In this document: in pieces, positions 8,313-19,378 of the stretch
Layout of the letters: each line of letters starts with the position of its first letter
Position numbering within the stretch: the stretch's first letter is position 1
NCBI GenBank assembly: GCA_973895155.1
Contig: OZ316893.1
Span: 16,864,001-16,928,000 of the forward strand
DNA from: Marsupella aquatica
Taxonomy: Eukaryota > Marchantiophyta
Reading direction: 5' to 3'
DNA: 64,000 bases
Program-made: the position numbers and the translations under genes
The notes under the pieces: generated by a model
Seen by the model: the letters and a program-made list of their open reading frames with translations, nothing else
Told to the model about the DNA's origin: nothing
The model's database searches: none

Positions 8313-10469
8313 ATGGTTGAAGTTGGTGCTCTGTATCCTCTAACCAAGGATGAGGAGATAGACGCGTCGATTCCCTCTTTGCCAATCCGTAAAGGATTGA
8401 ATGAATTTGGCCGAAATGATTCTGCATTGTTTACTAAGCAAGTAAGTCGGAAGCACATCTCCATTGATGTATCTCCTAGTGGCACACTTGAGGTCGCCGT
8501 CGAGGGTCCGAATCCAATTGTCCTACGCTCTGGTCCCGGTAAGAAGAAACTGTTCCCCAAAAACAAATGCATTCTTAGGGATGGGGACGTGATTGAGTTC
8601 ATTCCTCAAGAGCTTCCTTTCAAGTATATTTCAGTCACCGTCTCTGTTGCTGAAGCAAAGAATCTTTCAGTTATGAGGCCAGTGCTCCTCAACACAAGGA
8701 AGGAAGGGGCGCTGTTGTCTGAAGCACACCTCCTGGATGAACTCTGTCAGAAGAGGAAAAGTCAAGTTAATGAGGACGAGGCACTTGCCCGGCTGTTGCA
8801 GGAAGAAGATGAACTCGCTAGGAAGAGGAATTGTCAAGTTGACGAGGACGAGTCACTTGCTCGGTTGTTGCAAGAAGAAGTGAACACAGCTGCCGCAGGC
8901 GCTTTGGGAGAACCCGGTTTCTCAAATACTGGTCTGAAATACAGTGCAATGCCTGCCATCACGCAGCTCACGGGAGTAGATGTCAAACTTAAAAGATCGA
9001 AGATTGAATATCACGGAGGAGGTGGTGCATCGTCCTTTCAATTAATGCGCACTCAATGTATCCCAAGGTGGGCGAATAATGGCTGCATTCGTATTCAGGA
9101 CGTTATTCGGGGTGATATACAGTTGGCAGTCTTGTCTAATTACATGGTAGACGTCAATTGGGTGTTGTCAGCATGTCCTTTGTTGCATACCGTTCCGCAA
9201 GTGGTTATGATACATGGAGAGGGTGGTCAGTCATTGGAACTGCTTCAAGCGAGCAAGCCCAAGAATTGGACTTTGTTCAAGCCACCCTTGCGTCTCTCTT
9301 ATGGCACCCACCACTCAAAAGCTATGTTTCTGGTTTACCCGACAGGAGTGCGGATTATTGTCCACACAGCCAATTTGATACACGTGGATTGGAATAACAA
9401 AACACAGGGCCTATGGATGCAAGACTTTCCTTTGAAAGTCCCCGTCGGACAGATGAACAGGTCTGATTTTGAAAATGACCTTGTGGAATATCTGGAAGCT
9501 TTAGAGTGGCCCGGGTGTACCATGATATTTCCAAATATTGGTGAAGTTAAAATCAATGCAAATTTCTTTCGAAAGTTCAACTATAGTTCTGCTTCAGTAC
9601 GACTAGTTGCTTCAGTACCTGGCTATCATCTTAGCCGTGATCTAACAAGATGGGGGCATATGAAACTCCGAAAAGTATTGCAGGAGCAATTGTTTGAAGA
9701 TAAATTCGAAGGTTCACCTGTTGTGTTTCAGTTCTCTTCTCTTGGATCACTGGATGAAAAATGGGTCCAAGAGCTTACAACTTCAATGTGTGCGGGTTCT
9801 ACTCTTGAAAAGAAGCCCCTTGGTGTTGGTAAAGTGCAAATAGTGTGGCCGACAGTGGAGGACGTTCGTTGTTCTCTTGAGGGTTATGCAGCTGGCAATG
9901 CAGTTCCGAGTCCAGATAAAAATGTAAAGAAAGAGTTTTTGAGGAAGTACTGGGCTCGCTGGAAAGCTGAGCATGCTGGTCGCAGTCGAGCTATTCCACA
10001 TATGAAGTCATATGTTCGATACAAAGGACAGTCTTTAGCCTGGTTTCTGCTAACCTCCTCAAACCTGAGCAAGGCCGCTTGGGGCTCGCTGCAAAAGAAT
10101 GGTACACAGATTATGATCAGATCATACGAGCTAGGAGTATGCTTCTTACCCTCTCTGATATTGAGACCTTCGCTACGGCCTTTCTCTTGCACAGACAATG
10201 CGTCATCTGTCACGCAGGGAGGTCCCCGGACATCTCTGGTTCCAGTAACCGGAAATGATGAAGACAAAGTCCAACAAGGAAAGCTAGTGACTTCATGCCC
10301 GGTGATTGGGGCTGACGTGATTTCCACAGAGAACGTTGTCCGCTTACCAATTCCGTATAGCTTGCCACCTCCTCCTTATGGACCTGACGATGTTCCTTGG
10401 TCCTGGGATCGCCAGTACGAAAAACCAGATGTTTATGGAGATGTCTGGCCATGCAGTGTACAACTCTAA
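8313..10469 (+). CDS. TDP1: tyrosyl-DNA phosphodiesterase 1-like protein with FHA domain
   Basis: A 718-residue intact ORF. TDP1 hydrolyses 3'-phosphotyrosyl bonds left by trapped topoisomerase I and cleans other 3' blocks in the nucleus. An FHA-like domain comes first: FGRN at residues 32-35 and SRKH at 45-48, the usual Gly-Arg and Ser-Arg-x-His positions. Two UIM-like repeats follow, near 153-166 and 175-188, each reading DE(A/S)LARLLQEE. The phospholipase-D-type catalytic part has HKD motif 1 (His334, Lys336, Asn354) and motif 2 (His563, Lys565, Asn584, followed by LSKAAWG). The C-terminus (DVPWSWDRQYEKPDVYGDVWP) is typical of plant TDP1. I use the first ATG; the frame is open further upstream to 8244 but without another ATG. 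No intron interrupts it, although plant TDP1 genes are normally multi-exon, so this may be a retrocopy. All catalytic residues are kept. Confidence 0.88.
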   Translation: MVEVGALYPLTKDEEIDASIPSLPIRKGLNEFGRNDSALFTKQVSRKHISIDVSPSGTLEVAVEGPNPIVLRSGPGKKKLFPKNKCILRDGDVIEFIPQELPFKYISVTVSVAEAKNLSVMRPVLLNTRKEGALLSEAHLLDELCQKRKSQVNEDEALARLLQEEDELARKRNCQVDEDESLARLLQEEVNTAAAGALGEPGFSNTGLKYSAMPAITQLTGVDVKLKRSKIEYHGGGGASSFQLMRTQCIPRWANNGCIRIQDVIRGDIQLAVLSNYMVDVNWVLSACPLLHTVPQVVMIHGEGGQSLELLQASKPKNWTLFKPPLRLSYGTHHSKAMFLVYPTGVRIIVHTANLIHVDWNNKTQGLWMQDFPLKVPVGQMNRSDFENDLVEYLEALEWPGCTMIFPNIGEVKINANFFRKFNYSSASVRLVASVPGYHLSRDLTRWGHMKLRKVLQEQLFEDKFEGSPVVFQFSSLGSLDEKWVQELTTSMCAGSTLEKKPLGVGKVQIVWPTVEDVRCSLEGYAAGNAVPSPDKNVKKEFLRKYWARWKAEHAGRSRAIPHMKSYVRYKGQSLAWFLLTSSNLSKAAWGSLQKNGTQIMIRSYELGVCFLPSLILRPSLRPFSCTDNASSVTQGGPRTSLVPVTGNDEDKVQQGKLVTSCPVIGADVISTENVVRLPIPYSLPPPPYGPDDVPWSWDRQYEKPDVYGDVWPCSVQL

Positions 10470-12045
10470 TCAGGAATTGTCACACCATGTTCTATCTACA
10501 ATTTACAAGGGAAACATGCCTGCCACTTTATGGTGCAAACCAGGCTTTGCAGTGAGGATGTAAACCTTAGAATCTCGACTTGGGACTCTACATGAGAATT
10601 AAGGTTATCAGCATGGAATGGTTACATCACAGTTTCGGCCCTGGTTTGACATTACTTGTACGCAGATGGGAGCCAATTGCAATCTGTTGGACACTGGGCA
10701 TCTAATCTGTTACAAATTCCGACGACCTTGGACGAATTCTCTACCTGCTTCGAATCCTGTCACTAACCCAAAATTGTGACACTGAGTGTGTACTCATGGT
10801 TGTGCTTCTGTTGAGGTTTCTCATGCACCAGCACAAAAGTGGAATCCGCGAATTACAGCGAAGGAGGTTACTTCTGTTTGTACCTGCAAGCGTAGAGGCG
10901 GGGTGAAAATCCGCAGTGGACGATGATGCTTCCTCACATTTCTCTATGTCGTGGCAAGTAACATAAATGTTGGCTCTTTACTTGCTGAGGTCTCAGCAGA
11001 CTTTTGCTTGTCCGTTCTGTGAACTGGTGGCTGATCCAGTCGCAAAGGAGCTGCGTCCTTATCCTGAGGAGCCTGAGACTTTTGCAAAGGCCGCATCTCC
11101 ACTACTTCCAACCTTTTTCCTTTAAAACTACTTCCAACCTTTTTGAATAAAACAATTTCTGAATCGGAGTGGGACACGAATGGGGCTCATTTTATAATAA
11201 ATTTTGATTTCCGAGGTCACTTTAAGCGGTTTGACTGACAGCTAATCACAACTGCAGTCTTTCCCTCTGATGAAAGGTGTGTAGATAATGCGGTGGTAAG
11301 TAATATCATAAACTGTGTAGTTTACATCTTTAAGCCAGAAATTTTCAAAGCTCCTACAGCTTTGTGCATGAGGCAATGGTTGTTTCCAACTGGGTTGATA
11401 GTGCGTTCATCACTTACCGGAGAATCCATCACATGACACTCCTTTCGCCAGAAGCGAAGATTGCTAGAAGAGTTAGCTGTACAGTTTGTAGATGCATGGG
11501 ACAGATGCGGAATACATCTGTGAGGGACCATCTTCTGATCTGTAGACTATAATTGTATTTTAGCCTCAACTGGCTCTAAAGTAATGCTTGACCATATGAT
11601 GTAAGATAGATACCCGCTAGTTGAATTGTATTGGCTACTAGGAAATATCCGGTTCCTTAGTTAAAATGAAGATACACGCTGGTGGGCTACCCTTTGTAGA
11701 CAGATAGTTTGTTCAGAAATTACCGCGGATTGGAAATAAGTAGTCTCGCGGATGATGAAAGAGAGAGGATAAAGTTATAAAGGTGATCCTGCCAGAACTC
11801 TGACTTGGATCACATAGCTGACTTTTGGAAAGGTTAAAAAAAATACGAATAGAACTCTTTGATCAGAGTGATCACGTGTTTGGTTAGAGTGTATGGGACT
11901 CCTCCTGGAGTGAGTTGGCCTCAAACCACCACTGGCCATATAAAAAGTGTCTAAGATTCCTTCCTTTTTCACATGTTTCTCCTCTACTTTGTGAGACTTT
12001 GCTCCACAATTTCAAGAAAAATACTAAATAGTAAGATATGTGGAA
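10470..12045. other. intergenic DNA without recognisable genes
   Basis: This contains the 3' end of the TDP1-like gene and then AT-rich sequence with only short ORFs in all frames. I see no poly(A) tract directly after the TDP1 stop and no terminal repeats. Confidence 0.5.
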
Positions 12046-12345
12046 CCAGGTTTTTGTCATTATTACTGGCTCTTTTAAGAAAGGTCCAAGGGTTGCATGC
12101 CAAACGGCTTTCATTTAGAAAAGTCTCTGAGTAGTGGAGGGATTTACAAAGCTTTGGGCATTGGCCCAAAACTTGTCCGAAAAACAGGCTCGAGGGCTGC
12201 CTGCCAAACAGCTTTCATTTCTGAGAAAGGAGGGATTGACAAAGCTTTGGGCACTGACCAAAAACTCTCCTAAAAACAAGCCCGAGAGCTGCCTGTGGCT
12301 TTCATTTGGGAAGTCTCCTGATAGACGGATTTACACAACTTCAGG
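12046..12345. repeat. tandem repeat, about 93-bp units, three copies
   Basis: Units can be recognised by GGATT(T/G)ACA(A/C)A starting at about 12140, 12233 and 12327, and by a shared CTGCC(TG)CCAAACAGCTTTCATTT-type segment that also occurs just upstream (from 12046). Copies are 75-85% similar by eye. Function unknown. Confidence 0.55.
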
Positions 12346-12424
12346 TACAGACAAAACAAATTTTAAAAATTAGGAAATGACATGGACATTCTATCAGGTG
12401 CATTCTCTCTGTACGGATGTTTTT

Positions 12425-12598
12425 TTGCATCGTCCAAATAGTTTCTTGTAAACATCCTCATGAGACAGTTGTCAAGTGCATTCTATCTATACAGAATTTC
12501 CTTCTGCTTTTTTGCATCGTCCGAATAGTTTCTTGTAAACATCCTCATGAGACAGTTGTCAAGTGCATTCTATCTGTACAGGATTTCCTTCTGCTTTG
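12425..12598. repeat. tandem repeat, 87-bp unit, two near-identical copies
   Basis: TTGCATCGTCC starts at 12425 and again at 12512. The two 87-bp units differ at only a few positions, which suggests a recent duplication. Diverged relatives (CAGTTTCTCCCTGTAAA and AACATCC-type words) continue to about 12920. Confidence 0.7.
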
Positions 12599-13360
12599 TC
12601 CCAGCAGTTTCTCCCTGTAAAAACCCTCCATTATCCAGTGGTCGTCTGGTTTGGCCCAAACAGTTTCTCCCAGCACACATCCCCAAACCAATTTTTGGAT
12701 AGTCTTAAAGTAGACAATGCAAATAGTTCAGGTTGTCAGGTGCATCCAATATGTACAGAACTTTCCTTTTGCTATGTCCCAGTATTTTCTCCTTGTAAAC
12801 ATCCTTCATTTTCCAGTGCTATCTTGCTTTGGCCTAAACAGTTTCTCCCTGTTCACATCCTCCGTTTTCCAAGCAAATTGTTGGACAATCTTAAAGTAGA
12901 CAATGCAATTCAATCATGGACCCCTGCCTTATGTATGCTTAAAAGCTTGTAAGAAAGTTAATATTACTTAATCCGCTGTCCCTGGAAGTGGAACCTGGTG
13001 GATCCAGGTTACACTATATATTCAGTTAAGTTCTTAACATACTAAAAAGAACACTAATTTGTCCTGAAGCATGATTGAGGGACAATGGCAATTTAAGTAC
13101 TAGAAGTGAACAAAATTGGATTCCTGAACAATTCTCTCTAAAGAGACAATCTTCCAAACTTCATCATTCATATATCATGGCTCATCTTGTTGAGAAAGGA
13201 TTGGACATCACGATATCACATGGAACCAATGACTGTACAACATACAGTCAACACTCACACAAAGATGCATAGTTCCCTCGGTCTGGGTTACATCCACGGT
13301 CGAGAAACAAATATTATACACAAACACCTTACATCTGTCAGAGTCTAGTAAGCTAATAAG
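12599..13360. other. diverged repeat tail and gene-free DNA
   Basis: Decaying copies of the 87-bp repeat family extend to about 12920, including a doubled TCTTAAAGTAGACAATGCAA (12704 and 12890). The rest shows no coding signal. Confidence 0.4.
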
Positions 13361-13561
13361 CTGCTAGTATATGAGCATTCCTCTTCTCTCTCTCCCCAGC
13401 CTCCAGCTCCTGAAGACTGATCTCCAGTATGAGCACAATAAGTGCTCCTCCAGGGTATAGGCTCTCTCCACTAGTCTAACCTCAACAACCTCTAATTGTG
13501 GTAACCTAAGCATGCTCCTGGACCAGTGAACCTTACCAGCTGCTAGAGTTAGTACTCCAAG

Positions 13562-13990
13562 TTGCAAGTCAAGATGCAAGAATTGGAGATAGCCAGTGTG
13601 CAGGTTGAAACATGCAGGGGCGAGCATCACCGGCTTAAAGCAAGGTTACTAGCAACATTTGAGGAGCTAGCCAAGCTGCAAAGGGACAATGAGAAGCTCA
13701 GCCCACAACTGGTGTGGGTTCCCAAGCACAATTGGAGGTCTACATCTAGAGTATGCAGGACTTAAGGCAATGAAGAAGGACTTGAAGGCAATGAAGGAGG
13801 CCTTGAAATGGCAATTGAGTGACGCAATGTACTCAATAATGTACTATTATAAGGCACTAAGAAAGCCATTGACATTGCAGATGAGGAAAAGGAGGCACTG
13901 AAAAAGGAACTTAAGGAAGCCAAGCAAAAGATTGAGAACTTGAACTCAAGGCAAGAGGTGCGCAAAATGAATTTCATCAATTATCAATCA
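13562..13990 (+). pseudogene. coiled-coil ORF remnant
   Basis: A heptad-like, Glu/Lys/Leu-rich reading frame (for example EELAKLQRDNEKLS and EKEALKKELKEAKQKIENL) is interrupted by several stops around 13765-13860. It looks like the end of a decayed coiled-coil protein, perhaps gag-like or a captured gene. It may lie within the 3' LTR or flank of the split copia element. I cannot assign a family. Confidence 0.3.
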
Positions 13991-14697
13991 TTTGGCCCTA
14001 AACTTTGGCGGCTGAGATTGGCGCAATCTTTGTCAATCACCTTGCACTAAAGTCTGGTGAACCTCAACTACCCTTGCCAAGATGGGCGTACAGAAAATTA
14101 ATCAAAAATCGCCTGAAAGTAAATTATTTTTTTGGTTCTTTCCATATACCACATTTGTACACTTTTGACACCTGGTAATCTTGGCTGATCTTGCCAAGAT
14201 TGACATCCGTAGTATAAAATGCAATGTAGGCAAAACAAATTATTGTTTTTGCCCAACATCTCAGCAGCCTCTATGAGATAATGTGATGACTGATGGACTT
14301 GACTAATACCTAATGGTATTGTTATATCTGAAGGGTGTTGGAAACCGTCAGCTCAGACTAGGCAGCAATGCGGACAATGAGAATGCACACAATCTCATAC
14401 TACACCTACAAGACACCAATGATGGAGAAACTCTTGAAGGATCCATAGCTCATGAGAAAGAACATGTGAAGAATGAGGGAGAGAATGCTCTCCCTCCAAC
14501 CTATACCCCGCAAGGGGGACTAAGATGTGTGGGCCTAAGTAAGTGGATTTTATCTTAAACTAACCAAGGGTCAACTAACCCTAGTAAGGCCAAACTGACT
14601 AAAGTCGGGAACTTGAGTTAATTCCTAACAATCTCCACCTTGACTCCAATTCACACAATGAGTCAAGTGATACACAATATGTAACTAAGTAGCATAT
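13991..14697 (-). mobile_element. 3' LTR start and polypurine tract of split copia element (copia-C)
   Basis: On the minus strand a purine-rich AAGGTGGAGA tract (about 14633-14641) is followed by TTGTTAGGAATT. This is the usual copia arrangement of polypurine tract, then an LTR beginning TGTTAG. The LTR therefore starts at 14630 and runs towards lower coordinates; I could not find its other end. It lies just 3' of the RNase H fragment at 14698-15024, as expected for the 3' LTR. Confidence 0.55.
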
Positions 14698-15024
14698 CTA
14701 CATAGTCTCCGGTTTGGCCCTAACATTAATAATATCCACACAATGACTAAAGCTACTAGTAGGTAAAACTTTGGTAAGCATGTCTATCACATTCTCCTCT
14801 AAAGCCACCTTCTCCAGAAACATTTGCTTCATCTCAATCACCTCACGGATGAAGTGATAACAAATATCAATGTGCTTTGTCCTAGCATGGAACACAGGGT
14901 TCTTAGCCAGATGCAAAGCACGTTGACTGTCACACAGCAGCACTGGTCTTTTAGGTGAAAGACCCAGATTACTCATCAATCTCCGTAGCCAGATCAGCTC
15001 CTTGGTTGTCTCATAAGCAGCCAT
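14698..15024 (-). pseudogene. copia-C polyprotein, C-terminal part of RNase H
   Basis: The minus-strand reading begins MAAYETTKELIWLRRLM and continues through CDSQRALHLAKNPVFHARTKHID, the classic end of Ty1/copia RNase H. The upstream half of the same domain lies 19 kb away at 34139-34359 and ends EAEY. The break therefore falls inside the usual TTEAEY/MAA junction, where CACTA-1 is inserted. This part has no internal stops, so the host copy may have been fairly young at insertion. Confidence 0.85.
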
Positions 15025-15025
15025 G

Positions 15026-15028
15026 TAC
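15026..15028. repeat. 3-bp target-site duplication (TAC), left copy of CACTA-1
   Basis: TAC directly precedes CACTAG. The same TAC at 34136-34138 follows the right end. Removing the element and one TAC restores an in-frame copia Tyr codon. CACTA elements make 3-bp duplications. Confidence 0.75.
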
Positions 15029-15058
15029 CACTAGTAGAAAACAATGTATTTTATGACC
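15029..15058 (+). repeat. CACTA-1 left terminal inverted repeat
   Basis: Starts CACTAGTAGAAAACA and continues to TTATGACC. It pairs with the right end at about 34106-34135. The 7 bases between the two conserved blocks differ between ends. Confidence 0.85.
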
Positions 15059-15790
15059 AAAACAATGACTATTAATCAGGTCTTTTTAACAAAACAATGA
15101 CGCAATTGTTCTTGTCTTTCCAGACACGTCACAACGGACATTTTGGTCACGGTCCTTTTGGACAAATGACGCTAAAAACATGTGGTCATTTCATACTATC
15201 CTAAATGACCGTTTTTATGATATGGTCATAAATGTTGAACGGTCCAAAATGACGACACAAATCACCATCGACGGTCAATTGCCGTTGACCGTCGATGGTC
15301 CCCGTACCCAATCACACAACGACACATGGCAATAAAAAAACAAATAACATTGGTCATTTTGGACTTGTCCAAAATGACGTACATTATATAACAAATCAAA
15401 TAGTGACACGTGGTTCAAAGAGGATTCACCATTTGGCAATATATTTGGGTCATTTTGGACGTGTCCAAAATGACTACAGTATAAACAAGTCATATTGAGA
15501 CACGTGGTTCAATTGGGAGAAGACACGTAAAGATACACATTAGTCATTAATGACATGTCTTGAATGACATAAAGTGAGTCATAGTGGACTTGTTTATAAT
15601 GACCATGAGAAAGGTCATTGTATATGTCATTCTTTGAATCATTTAGTCTATGTCTTTAATGACCAGAGTTGAGTCATATTGGTCACAAAGATAGTTGTGA
15701 ATAATGACCATTACATCAGTCATTCTAGCCAGTCATTTAGTCATTCAAGCCAGTCATTCAGACGAAGTATTCAATGATTTGGAGAAATTC
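15059..15790. repeat. CACTA-1 left subterminal GTCAT/ATGAC repeats
   Basis: Dozens of ATGAC or GTCAT words occur in both orientations, often as inverted pairs such as GGTCATTTTGGAC...GTCCAAAATGACC and the tandem CAGTCATT near 15725-15760. In CACTA elements the TNPA-type protein binds short subterminal repeats, so these are the likely binding sites. This is a family-based inference. Confidence 0.7.
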
Positions 15791-16112
15791 AAATTTAAGT
15801 GATCATGATAGATAAAACTTGATGTCAATCAAAAATCATATATTACAAAGCCATTCAATAGAGTTGCTAAATGAAAACTTAAAGAAACATTCGATATATA
15901 TCACAAATCCAATTGATATTCATACAAGATACCTTCATAAGTCTCACGGTAAATATTGAACTCAATGCAAATTTATGAAACAAAATTACATTAACATCAA
16001 TAATATTAGATTGTCAATTGTTACAACCTGACATACCAATCACTCTGCATGTTTATAGAAAAACAGAGTTGTCATTCTATCATGTCTATTGTTTCTTGAT
16101 AGAGTGCTATTT
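15791..16112. other. 3' non-coding region of CACTA-1 TNPA-like gene
   Basis: AT-rich sequence between the subterminal repeats and the last exon on the minus strand. It is expected to hold the 3' UTR. No other signal seen. Confidence 0.4.
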
Positions 16113-18996
16113 CTATTGCTTCTTAAGCAATCTAGAGTTCCATAGGGCATTCATCCCTTTCACATCAGATAATTTAGACTGGTTCTCCCCTGAATTGGCA
16201 AATGGCAATGCCACATCTACAAACACTTCAATCACACGCACTCGCAAGAAAGGGCTTTCAAAATCTGCACAATGAAACTTATCTTCTCCTGGCAGCCCTG
16301 TCACCTCACCTTCTGCCACTATCATGGAATTGTCCACAACGCTCTTCATCTTCACCAAATCTCCTCTTGCAAACTGTGAACAACACATTTTGTTAAAAAT
16401 GCAATAAACAGAAATTGAAAGATAGAAGAACACTCAAATCAAACACACATTTACCTTTGCAACGGGGTTAGGAGACTGCATTGGTTTCTTCTGTGCAGGT
16501 GATGCATTTGCTGAGGATCCTTTCTTCCTTTTCTTCTTTCCCTTTCTAGTTGATGGAGTGTCATCCTGTTCACTTGGAATGGGAGTTTCTTTTGGCAACT
16601 CAGATGATTCTGGGGTTACATCTGGTGTCAACTGAGTCGACTTATCCTCTGGCAACTGAAAGACATCTGAAATGGCTTCTTTGGGCAACTTAGATGGCAA
16701 AAGGTTCACTTCCAATTCAGTTTGCTTTAGAGTACTGTTAGCTGTGTCAGTTGGTCTTCCCTGCGACACAGGAGGCTCCCCTAAAGATGCTGTCATAAAA
16801 CACACACAAAAGAAATGCATAAACAAACATGTATACACCAGCAACATATAATCACACTAAAAACATGCAAGAACATTATAAACATGCAATGACATATACA
16901 CATCACAATAATTACATTGAATGGACAGTGTATACATGATAGAGAATTTTACCTTCATTATCGCCTGAAAAAGTAAGAGATCGCTTTCTACTACCTTGTT
17001 TGGTAGTTGTAGTCAACTTACTGTGACTAGGCACAACTGTTGGAACTTGTGCATTACTGGGGTGATGTGCCATCCACGTAGTCATCATGTTTGTCAACTC
17101 CCTCACAGTGCCTTTCAACTCAGCGACATCCAATTTCACAGCCCCAATGGCAGTGATCTCTTCTTTTGAATGTGGGGTCTGTAAATGAACCACAAACCAA
17201 CACAACAGTCTCACTGTCAAACTTACAAACGACACAACACTGGCTCTGTCAAATGGAGAATGATGTACAAATCAAATTGGTATGACAATACTCACAGCTG
17301 ATCCATGTCTGTTTCCTTGCCCCAGTAAGCTAGCACTTTTACCCTCCCCACTTGCCAATGATGGGCTCACCTTTGCTCCCACAAAACTACCAGTCTGACC
17401 TTCTGCACTTGCCAATGATGGGCTCATTGTCACCTTTGGCAATGAACCCTGACTACCATGGTTTTCTTTCAGGTCAGATATACCTGGGCTTGATCCTCTC
17501 TTCTGCTTCTGTTCAAACACACAATGAATGAGAAATCACAGAGTTTGTTTTCATCAAGATTCACAAACAAGACAGAATTGATAGTGAAAATGATAGACAA
17601 TTTACCATTCTCTTTGCTGCTGCAGCATGCCCTCCCCTTCCAAAGTGAGAGGTATCTTGCACTCGTGCTCTTTTATCAGTCATCTGTTTACTCAAAGATA
17701 TCAATGCTGGACTGGTAAAATGAGATACCAAAGCTGCCCATTTCTTTGGATCAACACCAGATGGCCCAAGTTTGGTTGGATCCTCATTGCAAACTTTCTT
17801 CCAATAAACATGCATTTTATGGCGCTCTCTCTTCAATATGCCACGACAATGACTCTGGAATTTGGTGTTAATAAATTCCCCACCCACATACTCCCACTCA
17901 GCTGCCATGTTATTCCACACTGTGGTTGTATGAACTTGTGGATGATCAGTCCATTTTGGCTTTGATACATCAAAGACTCTGAGTACGTTGCCACGAAGTT
18001 CCTCCAGCCAGTATTGTTTGTTGCCATCAGAATCATCAATATCATTGTCATAAATCTGCATTTCATAGACAATGTCAGATCATAACTCTGGAATTTATGC
18101 AGAGTCCAGGTTTTATACACACAACAACAGAGAGGATCAGATTTGTCTAAATCTACAAACAAGTACAATACTCACTTTAATGTGTTTGGGCACCTCTCCG
18201 CAATCCCTTCGTTGTTTGGCAGTATTATCAAACTGCTTCTTAGCATGCCTTCGTTCCCTGCGCATCTCAGAGGCCCCTCCTGCAATGCACACACATGCAT
18301 TCAATCAAAAAATATGTACATGATTGAAAAGTTGAGCAAATGTACTTGCATATGCAACACGAGCAGATTGTGTATTACCTGAAGATCCTCTGGAATGTAG
18401 TACATCAGATTGACCTGATCTGCCTTCAGATGCTGATGGAACCACTAAACAAACACACAACACCAAAGCACTTCAATTAATTTCATTTCCAAGTAGAATA
18501 TCAACTTCCAAACACACCTGAAAAGTAGAACAGTACAATCCACTCACTTTCATATAAGAGTCCAGTGTCTGGGTCTTTCCAACATCTCACTAGCCCACCT
18601 CCACCAGGCCCAGTCTTCTTAGGACCACGATTTTGTTTCTGTACCTACATCATGGACAACGTAAGCATATCAACATATAATTTGAAAAAGGGACAAGGAT
18701 CCCTTCCTATTAGGATGATGAAGTTCAAGCATTACCTGTTGTGCACTCTCTGGTTCTGACCCTCCAATGTCAGAATCCTCAGTGTCATACTCAGAAGGAG
18801 AACCATAGCCATCATCACCAAACTCTGCCATGTTCACCTTGGTAACTTCTGATAGTCTAGAGCTCCTCCTCTTTGGCAATGTTTCAGTTGAAGTACCTTT
18901 CACCAAAGCAGGCTTTCCTCTCTCTCGTTGTACATGTGTGGTTGGGCCTCTAAGGAACAAAGCAATCATCAACATACACCAATGCAGATCAAACAT
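16113..18996 (-). CDS. CACTA-1 TNPA/Tnp1-type regulatory transposase, at least nine exons
   Basis: Read on the minus strand, open segments joined by GT/AG introns run from about 18996 to 16113. In order they give an acidic Ser-rich start; a short GPGGGGLVRCWKDPDTGLL exon (about 18550-18650); a Lys/Arg-rich exon (MRRERRHAKKQF); and a core exon (about 18055-17606) with YWLEELRGNVLRVFD, WEYVGGEF and GILKRERHKMHVYWKK, typical of the plant Ptta/En/Spm transposase family. Then come linker exons, a coiled-coil-like exon (VAELKGTVRELTNMM), a basic KGKKKRKKG nuclear-signal-like exon, and a last exon resembling the Tnp1/En-Spm C-terminal domain (VRVIEVFVDVALPFAN...SKLSDVKG). It presumably binds the subterminal repeats and assists TNP2. 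Exact exon ends and the start codon are uncertain; no internal stop is needed. Confidence 0.68.
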
Positions 18997-19378
18997 ACAT
19001 GCAAAATGAATCTACAACACCATAACACTAGTACTTATGTACAGGATCCATACTAGTATGAGACCAATCTGGAATATGAAAACAGAACATGAACCTGACA
19101 ACTCCATCTACTGAATCAAATTTGCAATAGACATATCAACACACACATCAGCTTGCAGTCTGGCCCCAGTCCTAGATCACGCATAATTCTGACATTATGC
19201 TCTATGTTCCGATTTCGGGCCTCCTCATAAGGATTCACAGAATGTGACAACCCTTGCAATCTTCCTTTCACAGGCTGCATTCACCAACTGCACAAATGGA
19301 TAAACCATTAGTCTGATTTCATAAATAGTCCATACTTGTAGTCCATCTATGGACTTCACACACCTAGCTAAAACCTAT
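18997..19378. other. spacer between TNPA-like and TNP2 genes of CACTA-1
   Basis: AT-rich sequence with no clear ORF. It contains the 3' end of the TNP2 transcript and the likely 5' leader or first exon of the TNPA-like gene. Confidence 0.4.

Noticed and set aside
8147-8602. Antisense ORF across the TDP1-like start
   Set aside because: Mirrors the coding frame of the FHA part and has no independent support.
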